From Oscheius onirici (lineage: Eukaryota; Nematoda; Chromadorea; Rhabditida; Rhabditidae): DNA of 64,000 bases. Position 1 is the first letter of the stretch, and each line of letters begins with the position of its first letter. The notes below the pieces were generated by a model. The model did not search any database, was not told the origin of the DNA, and saw only the letters and a list, made by a program, of their open reading frames with translations. This document shows positions 39,633 to 52,093 of the stretch, in pieces. The position numbers and the translations under genes were made by a program. The stretch covers positions 5,022,001 to 5,086,000 of the forward strand of contig OW051472.1 in the NCBI GenBank assembly GCA_932521025.1, in the 5' to 3' direction.

Positions 39633-41173
39633 AAACCCATATTTCAGAGAGGACGCTTCTATTTATTTAGCAGATTTTGAACACCTTAAACATTTCATCA
39701 GCCCTCTGTCCAGACAGTCTTCCATTGACCTTCCAGGTTCCAAAGAATCAAAGTTTTGAATATTTTTCCTCTGTTTTCTCCGACTGCACAGATCACCTGC
39801 TCCATTGTATCTCCCGATTTCGCGCACATCTGTCCAGCTCCTGTTGCATGCACATTTTCCTTCTTTAATTGCCGCCGTCAAGGCTTTCAAAAGCACTAGC
39901 CAATTGCTGAAGAAAGAGGGAGTGAGACAGTGTCCGATAGGCATGAGATGTGCCAGATGGCTCATTGCTGACAGCCGTCTTGGGAAGAGGGGGAAGGGAA
40001 AGGGAAGGGAAGAATAAAAAAAGAACAGCAATTTCAGATCGACTGACTTCTGTGTTGATAATCCATCAAAACTACTACAGGTATGAGTTTCAGTTGACAT
40101 GAAGAGAATGTGTGAGAGAATAAACGAACAGGTACAGGAAGAGAAACTCAACTATACTATATCCACAGACGACGAAGTCAATTGTTATTTAATCCGAAGA
40201 CGGCCTTTTAATGATAGCGTGAGTTTAAGTTGCGCAAGCTACAGGATCCACAAGACTGTCATAAACAGGTGAGTAATACCAAAATAGACAACCATCCTGG
40301 ATTTTTTTATTATTTCTGTCATCCTACACACTTAAAGTTGACTACAGTAATCTGTATGATCCTCTAGATATTTTGGAAGCAGTACCACTCGATTCGTCTT
40401 TCTTTCAAGATAAGAATGCTACATCACAATTCGTATTTCCTTCGACTCTTTCTCCGGATCGCGCTCTGTTTTTGGTGTCGGATTGCGTTTGGTTCGCAAC
40501 GGGCGGGCGGGAAGGCTTGCGTTGCGCCCGGCTGGCACGTCCCGGCACGCAGCTCTTATCGCGTCTCTTTTCCCTGGGCCTAAAAATCAATGGACGAACG
40601 AACGGGAGAACGCGTAAACAAGCGCAGGCTGCGCACAAACGCTGTCACAAACTGGCACGGTGGTTAGAGACAGACGGCGAGAGACGAGGCACCCACGCCA
40701 AAACAGCCCGACTGGTAGGGGAAGAACACCCACGCAAGCCAAAATGAGGGGGCGGCGGGGGATTTCGAGAAAAAGACTGAAAATTCTACATTGAAAGTAA
40801 TCAATAAGTGCGTTTTCAGGCTCTACTTGTAAGTTACAGTGCATGCATTTCGGCAAACTTTACAGAAAACTGGATGATAGATGATAGAAGCGATGTGTGT
40901 ACTAAAAGACTTTATCAGGGTTATGATTTAGGTGGTTTAGATTTACAGTAACTTTAACAAAACCCTTTACATAAACAGAATAAACGTAATTTCAGTCGAT
41001 TCATTTTTTACGTTTTTTCTTGCTTCGATAAATTTGGCTTCTCGGAGAAAGATCCCTTTGAAGTTTCGGCAAATTTCCATAATCTTATCCATTGTTTTGC
41101 CCTGATCCATCGATAGTGCATGGTCCCTGCGATAAGGACTCTGGGAGTCGATATCAGCCTTTTTCTTCTAGTT

Positions 41174-42897
41174 ATGAGGTTTTTCTTCTTTATTTTGTAC
41201 ATAGAATGTGTAAAAACGCAAGAAACACTACGTTTCCTCCAAGTTGTAAGTTTAAAAAAATCATTTTATCTCGTTTTAGTGGTTCCGACACGGAGAACGT
41301 CTTCCCACACACTATCTCCACATTCCAAATGATCCACTCGGAAAATATCTGGAGCTTGGAGAGGGCGGAGAACTTACCAATGTATTTTCTTTTTTTTTAC
41401 TGAAAATCCTTTAATTCAGAGAGGAATCCAACAGGAATACCTGCTGGGGCAGTTGCTAAAAAAGACGTACGGAGACTTTTTAGGAGAATATTTACCCTCA
41501 CAGGTATTTAAACTAGTCTCTTTAGCGGGCCGAGAAAAATTGGGCCTTTAAATACTCCTCACATCGGATACTCAGCCATTCAGATTCACACATTCACGGG
41601 TGTGGATAACAGGACAGTCGCGTCTGCACAGGCTCTCTTTGCCGGACTTTTCCCGCCAACCGAGAGACGACTCTGGAAAAAGGATTTTCTCTGGCAGCCT
41701 GTGGCCATGCAAACCGAGGATTCCATCGACTGGGTTTGTGCCATTCCACGTCTTTTTTTGCGTCTTTCGCTTCAAAAGACAAAACGATCTAACAGTTTTT
41801 AGGTCTCGACAGGAATCGAAGACGTCTGTCCAACCTACGAGAAGAAATTGTTCGGTTCGGACGAGTACAGAGCCATTCCCGGCAAACTGGATCAAGCCGT
41901 TCTGACCTATTTGAAGAATGTGACGGAAGGAGCTCCGTTGGAAGATGTCCAGCAGATTAACCATCTCATCGATTCGCTAGTCTGTCGAGCGGCACTGAAC
42001 GATTCGCGTTTACCATTTCCTGTTTGGGCTGAGCCGGTGAGAGACAGACTAGATCTGCTGCATTATAATCTTCACGACAAGGTTCTCAACCTGCAGAACA
42101 AGACTATTGGAGGTAGTTCTTTTCATCCAGAAACTGACAGTTTCAGGCTATCACATTGAAAAAGTTTTGGCCTACATCGAGGATCATCTACAAAGAGCAC
42201 CAGGAAAGAAAAACAAGGGTGTGTTTCTTGCAGCTGTGAGTTTTTATAGATTTCTTTCAAAAGTTTTCTTCAGCACGATACGAACCTAATCGCTCTGGGC
42301 AAGGCTTTCAATTTGCAAACTATTCCAAAACCAAATTTTGGGGCTCATTTAATTGTAGAGCTACACGAGATTAGTGGAGTAAACATTGTCAAGGTGAGAA
42401 AACTTAGAGAGGTCAACTAGATTTCAGTTCTTTTACGGGAATGGAGTTGGCAGTGAAGTTGTCGAAGTGAAAGCCGAGTTCTGTGGAATCCCGTGCACTT
42501 TGGCAAGACTTCAAGCACTGGCGGAGGTGGGGAATCTATCTAATTCTGCTAGAGACCTCTGAAACGTCTGAAAAGAGATATGTCGAAATGAATAGCGACG
42601 GGGACTCGAAAGCTTTAAAATGACATAAGACGTGAACTTTCTGTTCCAGGGTCACAGGACATCTGAAGCTGAACTGCTGAAAGTCTGCAAAAACTTTGGT
42701 CCAATCGAAGGAGCCAATCCTTTTGTGACAGGTGTTTTTCCACTAACTTTCATTCCATAAAAATTATTTTAGGGGTGTTGATCGCCTTGACAGCCATATT
42801 TCTTCTGACTACCGTCATCTTCGGCTGCACGTCTCACAACTACAAGAAACAGCTCCGGGAACTCAGTGATCCCGAAAGAACACATCTCCTGCGCTAA
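41174..42897 (+). CDS. Membrane-anchored histidine acid phosphatase
   Basis: Hydrolyses phosphate monoesters through a phosphohistidine; relatives are lysosomal/prostatic acid phosphatases and nematode PHO proteins. The signal peptide is MRFFFFILYIECVKT (an alternative ATG lies at 41120). The catalytic motif is WFRHGERLP, spliced across the exon boundary at about 41280 (family RHGxRxP), followed by LTNRGIQQEYLLGQLL. Further on come WVFGSDEY-type positions (KKLFGSDEYRAIPGKLD), the second catalytic motif HDTNLIALGKAF (about 42275) and Cys pairs (EFCGIPCTLARL). A C-terminal TM segment VLIALTAIFLLTTVIFGC has a short basic tail. About nine short introns. The stop overlaps AATAAA, and the next gene's ATG is 78 bp downstream, so the pair may be an operon. 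Confidence 0.9.
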
Positions 42898-42974
42898 TAA
42901 AGATTGATTTCTATCTGAACTGCTTTGTTGACTCAGTTTCGCGCACACTGATCTTTCGCCAGTTTCTTCCACAA

Positions 42975-44089
42975 ATGCTACACTTCCTTGGCTTTCTTTT
43001 CGTTTCTGTCTACGCTCAATATACCCCAAATGGCAACGAAAATGTTCTACCGCAGGTGTGCGCAATGTTTGACAACAAGTACCTGGTTTCAGTGCGAGTG
43101 CGTTCCCGATTCTAAAGGAACTGGTTGTTTGCAGTACGACTCACGGTTTCAGGTTATCTCTGATTGATTGCCAGATTGACCAATTTTAGGCTTCTACGCT
43201 TCAAGAAGCAATGATCAGCTTCCCAGACCTGTCCATCTCTCAAGATGCCGCGAATCCATCGCCGACTATTGAGGAACAGACTTCTTGTACTACGAAAGAG
43301 TGTCTAGATTGCAATATTGACTTGACCAACAGATTGATTGAGGTAGAGTCTCATGCTTTGAACTTTGTTCCGTTTCAGAAATTTTTGCCATTGGATACTC
43401 AGTCAAGCGGGAAAATACGAAAATTTGAATGACTTGGCTGAGTATCCAGTACGTGCCAGTAAAGGAATGGGTGAACTCTTTAGGTCGGACTGATTCCATA
43501 TGATCCCAGCAGTACTCTCACCACCAATCCAAACAGTTCCTGCACAAAATACAGTTTCTCGAAAAAGGACAGTGCAGAAAAGAGGCACAGCGGTTCGGAA
43601 GAAGACAGTCATGAACATAGAGAAAAGCGTCAGGCACCGTCTTCCGTTTTGGGTAACTGTAACAGTTGTTCATACAATGTTTTAGGACAAAGATACAGTC
43701 TCTCGTGCTCAACCAAAGGGACCACAACTGATGCCACAGGACTCGTTTCCCTCTGTTCAAGTTGCTGGGTTTGGAGAAAACTGCCAGACGATTACTCTCC
43801 TCAATACATTAATGAACTTGTCTGTGATACAACAGACATGAAATGTTTGAGTGGTAAGGTATATTCTTTTTCAAACACAAAGTTTTTAGACTATGCATCC
43901 TGTTCCATTGGAATCCGTTCAATCGACGTCATTCAAACTGTTGGAGGTCAGCGGACAACCGTCTCGATTTCGGCTGGCAACTACTGCGAATGTAAAGTTT
44001 CTGTCTGTTTGGAGTGTTTTGAGCAAAGTTATCACTTTTCTAGAAAGGAAGTACAATTCTACCACTGGTCACGGGAAAGGCATCGTTGA
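42975..44089 (+). CDS. Secreted, furin-processed cysteine-rich factor (IL-17/cystine-knot-like)
   Basis: A signal peptide MLHFLGFLFVSVYAQ starts at 42975. It is followed by Cys-containing exons (CECVPDSKGTGCLQYDSRF; SCTTKECLDCNIDLTNRLIE) and a linker (VGLIPYDPSSTLTTNPNSSC) running into a dibasic HEHREKR site (about 43615-43635). The mature part has many Cys: GNCNSCSYNVLGQRYSLSCS, CSSCWVWRKLPDD, YSPQYINELVCDTTDMKCLS, then DYASCSIGIRSIDVIQ and TTVSISAGNYCECK. The order W...D..P..I.E..C...C...SC...V..I.......VSI..G.YC.C resembles IL-17-type cystine-knot cytokines; neurotrophin/spaetzle-type folds are alternatives. The splice between about 43320 and 43390 is not settled, nor is the exact C-terminus. 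I infer an extracellular ligand; the family is tentative. Confidence 0.55.
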
Positions 44090-45017
44090 ATCGGCTTTCA
44101 CCAATCATGATGACTTGATTAAAGTTTCTGTCTGCATGCTTGTTTTTTTTTGCACTCTGTAATCTAGAAGCCAACTGACATGTCAGATTCTGTCAAGTGA
44201 TTAGACAACGGCTTGGGTCAGGCCGGTCCATTATTCGATGAAAATTTAAGACAAGCGCTGGATACTGTCTACCTTGTAGTTACATATCGCGTAGTGTATG
44301 AACTCACTTGGTCGCTCCCAAATATATCGATGGTATACGTAGTCTCTACCGATACCAGCCATAAAATACCGAAAATTCAAAAATTGTGAGGAAAAATTGC
44401 AACCTCACAGGTTCTGAGTGGTATAATCTTGTAGTACTCAATTAGTAGAATAACGAGTTTATAGAATTATTGAAAAGTATTTCTTTCCTTGCCGAGTTAC
44501 AGGCGCTTCAAGAAAAAAACGTAAAATTTGAACACGCGCCAGATTTGTACGCAAAAGAGTGTCGCGGACATTTTTCGATCTGACGCCATATTTTTATCCG
44601 TAATTTATATAGGTAGCTATTTCTTTTGCTTGGCTACGGCACAGGACACACATTGGATTAGATTTTTGCAAAGTTAGCTTTTCCCAGTCGAAATTTTTTT
44701 TACCGCGAAACAGACCCGAAATTGTTGCTCTTTTCACCATCAGTTGCAGGTTTTTTTAACGAACAACATTTGTCCCCAACTTCTTGTAAAAGTGAAAAAA
44801 GGAGAGCACGATTCTGCAAATTTACTTATTTTTCCCTTTCCATTCTTCTCAAGAGCTCTGTGTACGTTTCTTCAATCAAAATACGTTGATTATATGTCCA
44901 TATAGCTGGTGTTAAAGACGAACATGCTGTTTGTTCATGCCGGCTTGCCAGTCTTCACGTTTTTTGAATCTTTACTTTTTTTTCTTTTGCGTTACATTCG
45001 TGTGTTTTCAGTGTCCA
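44090..45017. other. Intergenic region upstream of the myosin gene
   Basis: About 930 bp, AT-rich, without a supported exon. It presumably contains the myosin promoter; no specific element is recognisable. Confidence 0.4.
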
Positions 45018-48000
45018 ATGACCGAATTGGACAATTTGCGAGTGCCCACAAAGGATTTTGACCCGTCGGCCAACGCGGAATGGGCGAAGACTCCGAGAAT
45101 CTGGGTTCCGAGCGAGAAGGACGGCTTCGTCCTGGCCAAGATCAACGGAACAGGAGGTGAAGGAGGTAGGATATCTCAGCGTTTCCAATGTAACTTCTGA
45201 TTCAGGAATGGTCGATGTGGAAGTCTGCGAGACTGGCGAGAAGCTCCGAGTGAGCTCGGACGACATGCTAAAGGTCAATCCACCCAAGTTCGACCGCTGC
45301 GAGGACATGGCCTCCATGACCTGTCTCAACGAAGCGGCTGTCCTGGAAAACTTGAAGCAGCGCTACTACACAAATCTGATCTACGTAAGCTGATATTTTC
45401 AATCGTTCAATATACTTGAAATTTAGACTTATTCGGGTCTATTCTGCGTCGTCATCAATCCCTACAGGCGTCTTCCGATGTACACGGACAGTCTGGCCGA
45501 GCAATTCAAGGGCACAAAGCGCAAGGATGTTCCGCCGCACATCTTCGCCGTTGCCGATGAAGCCTACAGGAGCATGCTCCACAATAGAGAAGACCAATCC
45601 ATCCTGTGCACGTGAGTTCTTCCTGTCTTTCTAATACCTCGTATTCTCTGAAGCTGACCACGTCATTTCCAGAGGCGAATCCGGAGCCGGAAAGACAGAG
45701 AACACTAAGAAAGTTATCCAATACCTGGCCCATGTGGCCGGAAGTCGCAAGTCGAGAAGCGAGCTGATGGATCTGTCACATACGTCACAAAAGAGCTTCG
45801 TCGGTCAGCTGGAGGAACAACTTCTACAGGCCAATCCCATCCTCGAGGCCTTTGGAAACAGCAAGACGATCAAGAACGACAACTCATCTCGCTTCGTAAG
45901 CCTTTCCACCAAGTGCAATTCCAAGAATTTTGCAGGGAAAGTTTGTCCGCATCCATTTCGACTCGGCCGGCTTCATCTGCGGTGCCAATATCGAGTTTTA
46001 TCTTCTGGAAAAGTCCCGTGTTTTGAGACAGGCCGCTCATGAGAGAAGCTTCCACATCTTCTACCAGCTTATTCGTGGAGCTTCGAGAGAGATGCGGGGT
46101 TCGAATTGCTGTCACTAGTCAACTAACCCTCAATTTTCAGAGGAATTGCTGTTAGAGAACTCTCCAACGAAGTACCGCTTCCTCACGAACGGAGACATGT
46201 CCATTCCGTCGGTAGACGATGCCAAGGCTTTCCAGAACACTGTCGACGCTATGACCATAATGGGCTTCTCGGACGATGAGCAGAAGGCCGTCTTCCGCAT
46301 CATTTCGGCGCTCCTCCTCTTCGGAAACCTCGAATTCGGCCCTGACGGAAAGAACTCGGATCAGGCCGTCATTACCAACGATGCCGTAGCTCAGAAGATT
46401 GCCAATCTTCTCAATGTCAACTTCACCGATCTTGTCAAAGCCATTCTCAAGCCCAAAATCAAGGTCCGTGTTTCATTACTTTGCTGTGACAAGAAACTTT
46501 TTCAGGTTCATCGTGATCACGCTCACAGAAGCCAGAACGAGGAGCAGGCAAGATTTTCCGTCGAAGCCATTGCCAAGGCCACTTACGAGCGTCTCTTCCG
46601 CTGGCTCGTCCGCCGACTAAATCGCTCTCTTGACCGCACCAGACAAAATGCAGCCAGCTTCATTGGAATCCTCGATATTGCCGGGTATGTTTTGCTTCTT
46701 CTCACATCCCTCTAAAAAGTAAATTGGTTCATAATTTCCCTCGTTTTAGATTCGAAATCTTCGAGAAGAACTCGTTCGAGCAGCTCTGCATCAACTACAC
46801 AAACGAGAAGCTCCAACAGCTGTTCAACAACACTATGTTTATTCGCGAACAGCAGGAATACAAGGATGAAGGCATCGAATGGGACATGATCGATTTTGGC
46901 CTCAATCTCCAGCCAACCATCGATCTCATCGAGAAGGCTAGCCATAAATGTGTGATCCTTTCTAACTTGTCTTGTTTAGCCAATGGGAATAATGGCCACA
47001 CTTGACGACGTCTGTCTCTTCCCCGGAGGAAACGATTCGGGTCTTGTGGAGCGCCTCGTCACTCAGCATCAGAGCCACGCCAAGTTCATCGTACCGGAAA
47101 GGCGATCGCCTAGCGATTTCGCCATAGTCCATTATGCCGGCCGCGTAGATTACCGTGCTGCCGAATGGCGTACGAAGAACATGGATCCTCTGAATGAATG
47201 TGTCGTCGAAGTGCTGCAGCTCTCGAAAAACACGCTGGTGGCAGAGATTTGGAAAGATAGTAATTTTTTCTTGCGTATCGTGGAACTGTTCTTGTTTCAG
47301 CAGCCGATATGTGCAAGATGAGCAGCGCAGACGCATCAGATGTCTCATTCGGTCGTCCCAAAAAGGGACTGTTCAGAACTGTCTCACAACTTTACAAAGA
47401 GCAGTTGGCCTCGCTCATGAACACGCTCAACAACACAAATCCTCATTTCGTCCGCTGTATCATTCCGAACCACGAGAAGAAGGCTGGACACATAAATGCT
47501 CAACTCGTCCTTGATCAGCTTAGATGCAATGGCGTGCTGGAAGGAATAAGAATCTGTCGGCAGGGCTTCCCCAATCGTCTCACCTTCCAAGATTTCCGCC
47601 AGCGCTATGGACGTCTCCTTGTCCCCCAGGCCATTTCTAGCAGCTACGTTGATGGACGTGAAGCCACTGCCAAGATGGTCCAAGCTCTCGAGATTACCCC
47701 AAAATTGTACCGTATTGGCCAATCGAAAATCTTCTTCCGAACGGGCGTAGTTGCCGAGTTGGAGACGCAGCGTGAGCAGAAGCTGGCCATCATCATCGAG
47801 TCTCTTCAAGCCGTAGTTCGTGGATCTCTTGCCAGAAAACAATTCGTTCGTCGACGTGAGCAGGGCAATGCAGCTCAGATAATTCAACGTAACTGTCGTT
47901 CATGGATCAAGCTCCGTGACTGGCAGTGGTGGCGTCTTTACACTAAGGTACCTATCCATCTCTGTTTGAAAACACTCAATTCAGGTTCTTCCGATCGTCA

Positions 48001-50069
48001 CAGCAGACATCAAGCATGAAAAACTCGAAGAGATGGAAGCCGAGCTCAAAACGGCAGAAGAGCGACTCCAAAGGACCGAAGCCATCTTCTCGGAGGCTCA
48101 ACAACGTGTGACCACGCTCGAAGAAGAGCGCAATGTGCTCCAGCAGCGCCTTGAGAACGAAAGTATAGACCGTTTCGAGCTTGTCGAAGAGGTGCAACGC
48201 GTCACAGCTCTAAAGAAAAACATCGAGTCGAGGATTGAAGAGCTTGAGAGGCAGCTCACTCACGAGGAAAAGGCTCGCCAGTTGACCGAGAATGAAAGAA
48301 CCAAGCTCAGCGTAAGTGCTTTTCTTGGTTGATAAATAACCTTCAAGTTTTAGCAAACGATTCGTCAGTTGGAGGAGCAGCTCTGCAACGAGGAGAACAG
48401 CCGTCAGAAGATCTTCCTGGAGAAGCGAGAAGTCGAGCAGAAATTGAAGGATCTGGAAGAGCTGAAGCTCGGAGCCGATGAGTCCAGTCAACGTCTCATC
48501 AAAGATAAGCAGCACCTCGAGACCAAATACCAGGCTGTCCAGGATCGTCTCAATAAGCTCGAAGAAGGGAAGGAGGAGCTGGATAAGGTGTGCAAGAGCT
48601 TGAGCAAGGTTTGAGTCCCTAGAGTTACTGAAAATTAGGCTGTTTCTAGGAAAACCAGAGCTTGAAGCTACAGCTCCATGAAGCCAAGACTAATCTGGCC
48701 AAAGAGATGACTGACAAAATTGAAGAGCTACGTAAGAAGCACGGTCGTGAAGTAGATGAGCTGAAGGAATGCGTTGAAGCCGCCGAAAGTGCCAAGGCCA
48801 AAGCTGAAAAGGCTAAGCAGAAACTCCAACAAGAGTCTGATGACCTCCAACGCGAACAGGCCGAGCTGACCATTTCGAATAAGGAGTTTGAGCGCAAGCA
48901 GCGTCGTTTCGACCAACTGCTTGAAGCCGAAAAGAAGAGCACGTCCCAGGTCCAGCAGAGCTTCTACGATGCCCAACAGCAGGTGAAACTAACTTTCTTG
49001 TCTTGTTAATTTCAATTTTGAAGGCTCGTGAGCTGGAGACGAAGCTGCTCAACTCTCAGAATGAAATGAAGAAGCTCCAGGAAACGATCAACTTGCTCGA
49101 AAAGGAAAAACGCAATCTGCGTCACGAGATCGACAGCCTGGCTTCCAACCAGGAAGACGTTAACAAGAACTACGAACTGGAGAAGGCCAAGCGCAAGCTT
49201 GAAGAAGAACTTGCTCAGGCCCGTCTCGACAACGACGAACTCCAAGACGCACTCACCTCCGCGGAAGAGTCCAAGACACGTCTCGAAGTCCAGCTGTGTC
49301 ATACCAAATCGGAGTTTGATCGTTATCGTCGCGATGCCGATGACGAGGATAAGACACGACCACTTAAGCAGAAGGTTTGTTTCTTTTCTTTACAAAGTTT
49401 AATCAAAACGCTCCAGATTCGTGAACTGGACGAACTTCTCGAAGACGAACGTCGCGCCAAGGTGGCCGCTCAGAACAACAAGAAGGCAGTCGAGGCCGAG
49501 AACCACTTGCTCCATACCGAGATCGAATCCCATCAGACGGATTTGGCCAGAGCCAAGAACAAGCAGTCTCGAGCCGAAGAAAGATACCAGCGTCTCTTCC
49601 TGGAAGTCGAGACTTTGAAGCAGAACCTCGCGAATGAGTCAGCAAATGTATGTTCACTTTTTTTCATTCAACAGCTTATTTTCAGACGGAACGAATGGGC
49701 AAGATGTATCGTCAGGCCAAGCAGCATCTTGAAGACACGGAAAATACGCTCGAGAAGGAGACACAGAAGGCCCGTGATAGCCGACGTCAGCTACAGGAAG
49801 CCCAAGAAACTGTCGAGAATCTCCAGCGGGAGCTCCAAAGCATCAAGACTCGTCTCCAGACCGAACGCCGTGTCAGCATGATCGGACAGCCATCTCGCAA
49901 CCGCTACGGCAGTACAACTTCTCTCAATCGTGGTTAGTCTTTCTCTTGTTCCGATTGAAAAATTATTCAGTTGATGAAATCCTCAGCAATGACAGTCCAG
50001 GCACCTTCCGAACAAACTTCACCGAAGATGATGATCGAGAATCGCTCGAGTCCTTTCCTTACAGCCGCT
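45018..50069 (+). CDS. nmy: Non-muscle myosin II heavy chain with a short rod
   Basis: Actin motor for cytokinesis and cortical contraction. It begins [20 protein letters not shown] (SH3-like [14 protein letters not shown]). The motor domain has P-loop [13 protein letters not shown] (about 45672-45710), NDNSSRFGKFVRI, switch [36 protein letters not shown] and the SH helix [20 protein letters not shown] (about 47520-47575). The neck has IQ-like helices ([34 protein letters not shown]), then the coiled coil from about 47985 and a non-helical tail [19 protein letters not shown] to SLESFPYSR. The rod is only about 600 residues by exon count against about 1,080 in typical family members, for a total near 1,450 rather than about 1,960 residues. 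Exon joins are in frame, so it reads as an intact short-tailed protein. One intron (about 46938-46980) uses a GC donor. Confidence 0.93.
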
Positions 50070-50289
50070 AATCATTCATAGTCTATGTACGTGTTCTTAT
50101 TTCCGGGGTATACTTTTCTTTCAAATGAATTTTTGTATTCGAAGCTAGTAGGAAGAATTGGTTAGCTATGTGCTATGAATACCAGCCGCGGCTATATTGT
50201 GGTCACAGGAGCAGGCGTTCTTCAAAAAAAATCGAGTGATGTCTATGTACAACCTAATGTGTCAAAAAATATGTAGGTGTGTTCGGGAA

Positions 50290-51600
50290 GGAAGGTTACT
50301 TGGTTCATTGTGAGATAGGACGTGCGACCTAGACAACCCCTCAAACTTCCGTCCAATCACTCTTCTCCAATGTTACTGAAAGGTTATGGCAAGAACTCTA
50401 CTGAACAGAATGTGTAACTACATCTTGGATACTGAGAACGAATGACCAACGGGCTTGAAGACGGGTTACTCAATTGCAGATAATACACACTGAAACATAT
50501 TGGGGAAAAGTGCTATGAATACCAGACCCGTCTCTACATGTGCTTCATTCAGCGTTCGATGCCGTCGACTGGATCAAAACATGGAACTTACTTATCGACC
50601 GAGGTGTCCCAAGACAGCTATAATAGTACTACTTTTCTAACGTCTATATTAGGCCTCTTCTACCCACATCATAGTCAACAGACTAGAAGTTAAAGTCGCC
50701 ATCCAGCGGGGTATTAGACAAAAAGATGGCATGAGTCCACAGCTTTTCAACTCAGATCTAACAGTATCGACTGGGAACAAGACGGGCTACGAATAAATGC
50801 TGAAAGGCTTTCACTTCTAGCTTATGCAGACGACCCCCGAGTTTTTCCCCAAAATCCGTCCGGAGATGGAAAACATGCTGACAAAACTGGTCAATGCATT
50901 GAGCAACACACATCAACTTCCGGAAGACGGTTGCAATGACGTAGGCCAAAGGGCGAAGCCCAATAGCAAACCTTGGCGACACAGTCAAAATTGTGGAATC
51001 TTTCACCTTTCTTGGCTCGAAGATATCAATTCCAATTGCTGACAGCTCAGAAGTTAAAAGCCGAATCGCATTTGGTTACTGGAAGTTCAACAAAGATAGA
51101 AAGCTGCTCTGTGACAGGGCAATTCCATTGACCAAGAGACGGAATCTATTCGAGTCATGCGTCCCACCAATTGTGCTATTTGGAGCTGAGACTTTGACTC
51201 TGCGCGAAAGAGACTACAATTCTTTGTTTGCGGCTAAACGTTGGATGGAAAGACGAATGCTGGGCATCTCGCTTCTGGACCGATGGAACAACATACGACT
51301 ACGACGTGTATCCAAATTGAAAGACAGAAGAAATGGCTGTCATGAAGAAATTATGTTAGGCAGAACGCAATGCTGGTATGAATCCAAATGAACCACGAAG
51401 ATAACTGAATGGTACCCGGGAAGGAAAAAAAAGAGCCGGACGTCAAAAATGCAGATGGTCGAGACACTCGAGGCTGGAATGGTCTACTCTCCGAGACACT
51501 CTAGTCTGATGCAATACAAGGACAGACACCTAGATTACGATAACTTGTTGCATATCCAAAGACAAAAGTTACAATAACCCGAGTTGACCCCAGCAAATAG
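50290..51600 (+). mobile_element. Decayed RTE-clade retrotransposon
   Basis: Reverse transcriptase fragments are readable in shifting frames: NFRPITLLQCY...VMARTLLNRM (about 50345-50410), VAIQRGIRQKDGMSPQLFN (about 50695-50755), then an open C-terminal piece (50993-51391) with GAETLTLRERDYNSL and RRMLGISLLDRW. Frameshifts and stops make it inactive. It is related to, but more degraded than, the copy at 10281-11995. A 16-bp direct repeat GTGCTATGAATACCAG occurs near 50169 and 50510. Confidence 0.8.
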
Positions 51601-51647
51601 GTTTGTGCTAATTCTGAAGACGGTCAGTTTATAGGCAGTACAGCAAC

Positions 51648-51885
51648 TAGACATGGCTCCGGGCCGGACCGGGCCCTCGAGTGTCTCGACCATCTGCTCG
51701 GCCCGGTCCCCAGACTTGGCCGTCGGACCGGGATCGGACCAAAAATGAAGATGGTCATATTAGAGCGTATTTTAGCGCATTTTAGAACTAAATCAAAGAA
51801 CTAAATCAATTTCCCCGCGGGCCGGGCTTTTCAGGCTTTCAGGCCTCAACTTTCAGGCCCAAGCCCGGCCCGTCAGCCATGTCTA
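51648..51885. mobile_element. Short hAT-type MITE with 8-bp target duplication
   Basis: The 238-bp element has inverted ends TAGACATGGCT...AGCCATGTCTA and a direct repeat ACAGCAAC on both sides (51640-51647 and 51886-51893). The interior is rich in GGGCCGG/CCGGCCC motifs near the ends and has no coding potential. Eight-base target duplications indicate hAT mobilisation. It is distinct in sequence from the element at 5891-6350. Confidence 0.85.
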
Positions 51886-52093
51886 ACAGCAACTGCCAAG
51901 ATCAGAAATAGACGACAGAGGTTAATGCAAAAAAAAAACGTCAAAATCTGTGCTGGACAATTGGTTTTCTAATAAAGTTTATCTGCTTTCATGCTTAGGT
52001 CCCTCCATGTTGTTAATTCTGACATGGCCCGTTTCTAGGTGACCGAAACCACATTCTCTACGGCCGTCAGCCGAACGACCCAACATCATACAC

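Larger units (their letters stand above)
31760..41170. promoter_or_regulatory. Long gene-poor region upstream of hbl-1
   Basis: About 9.4 kb without a coding exon I can support on either strand; by far the largest gene-poor interval here. It holds several dispersed palindromic repeats (near 31870, 38650, 39540), a C19 tract at 38139-38157, GC-rich blocks near 35900-36130 and 40490-40730, and POU-type octamers ATGCAAAT near 34636 and 37149. Its position suggests the cis-regulatory domain (and perhaps 5' non-coding exons) of hbl-1. An exon-like plus-strand frame at about 32616-32740 ends at a GTAGGT donor, but nothing joins to it. Confidence 0.45.

Noticed and set aside
40373-40747. 124-residue open frame in a GC-rich block
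   Set aside because: Low-complexity, Arg-rich translation typical of GC-rich non-coding DNA; no splice context.
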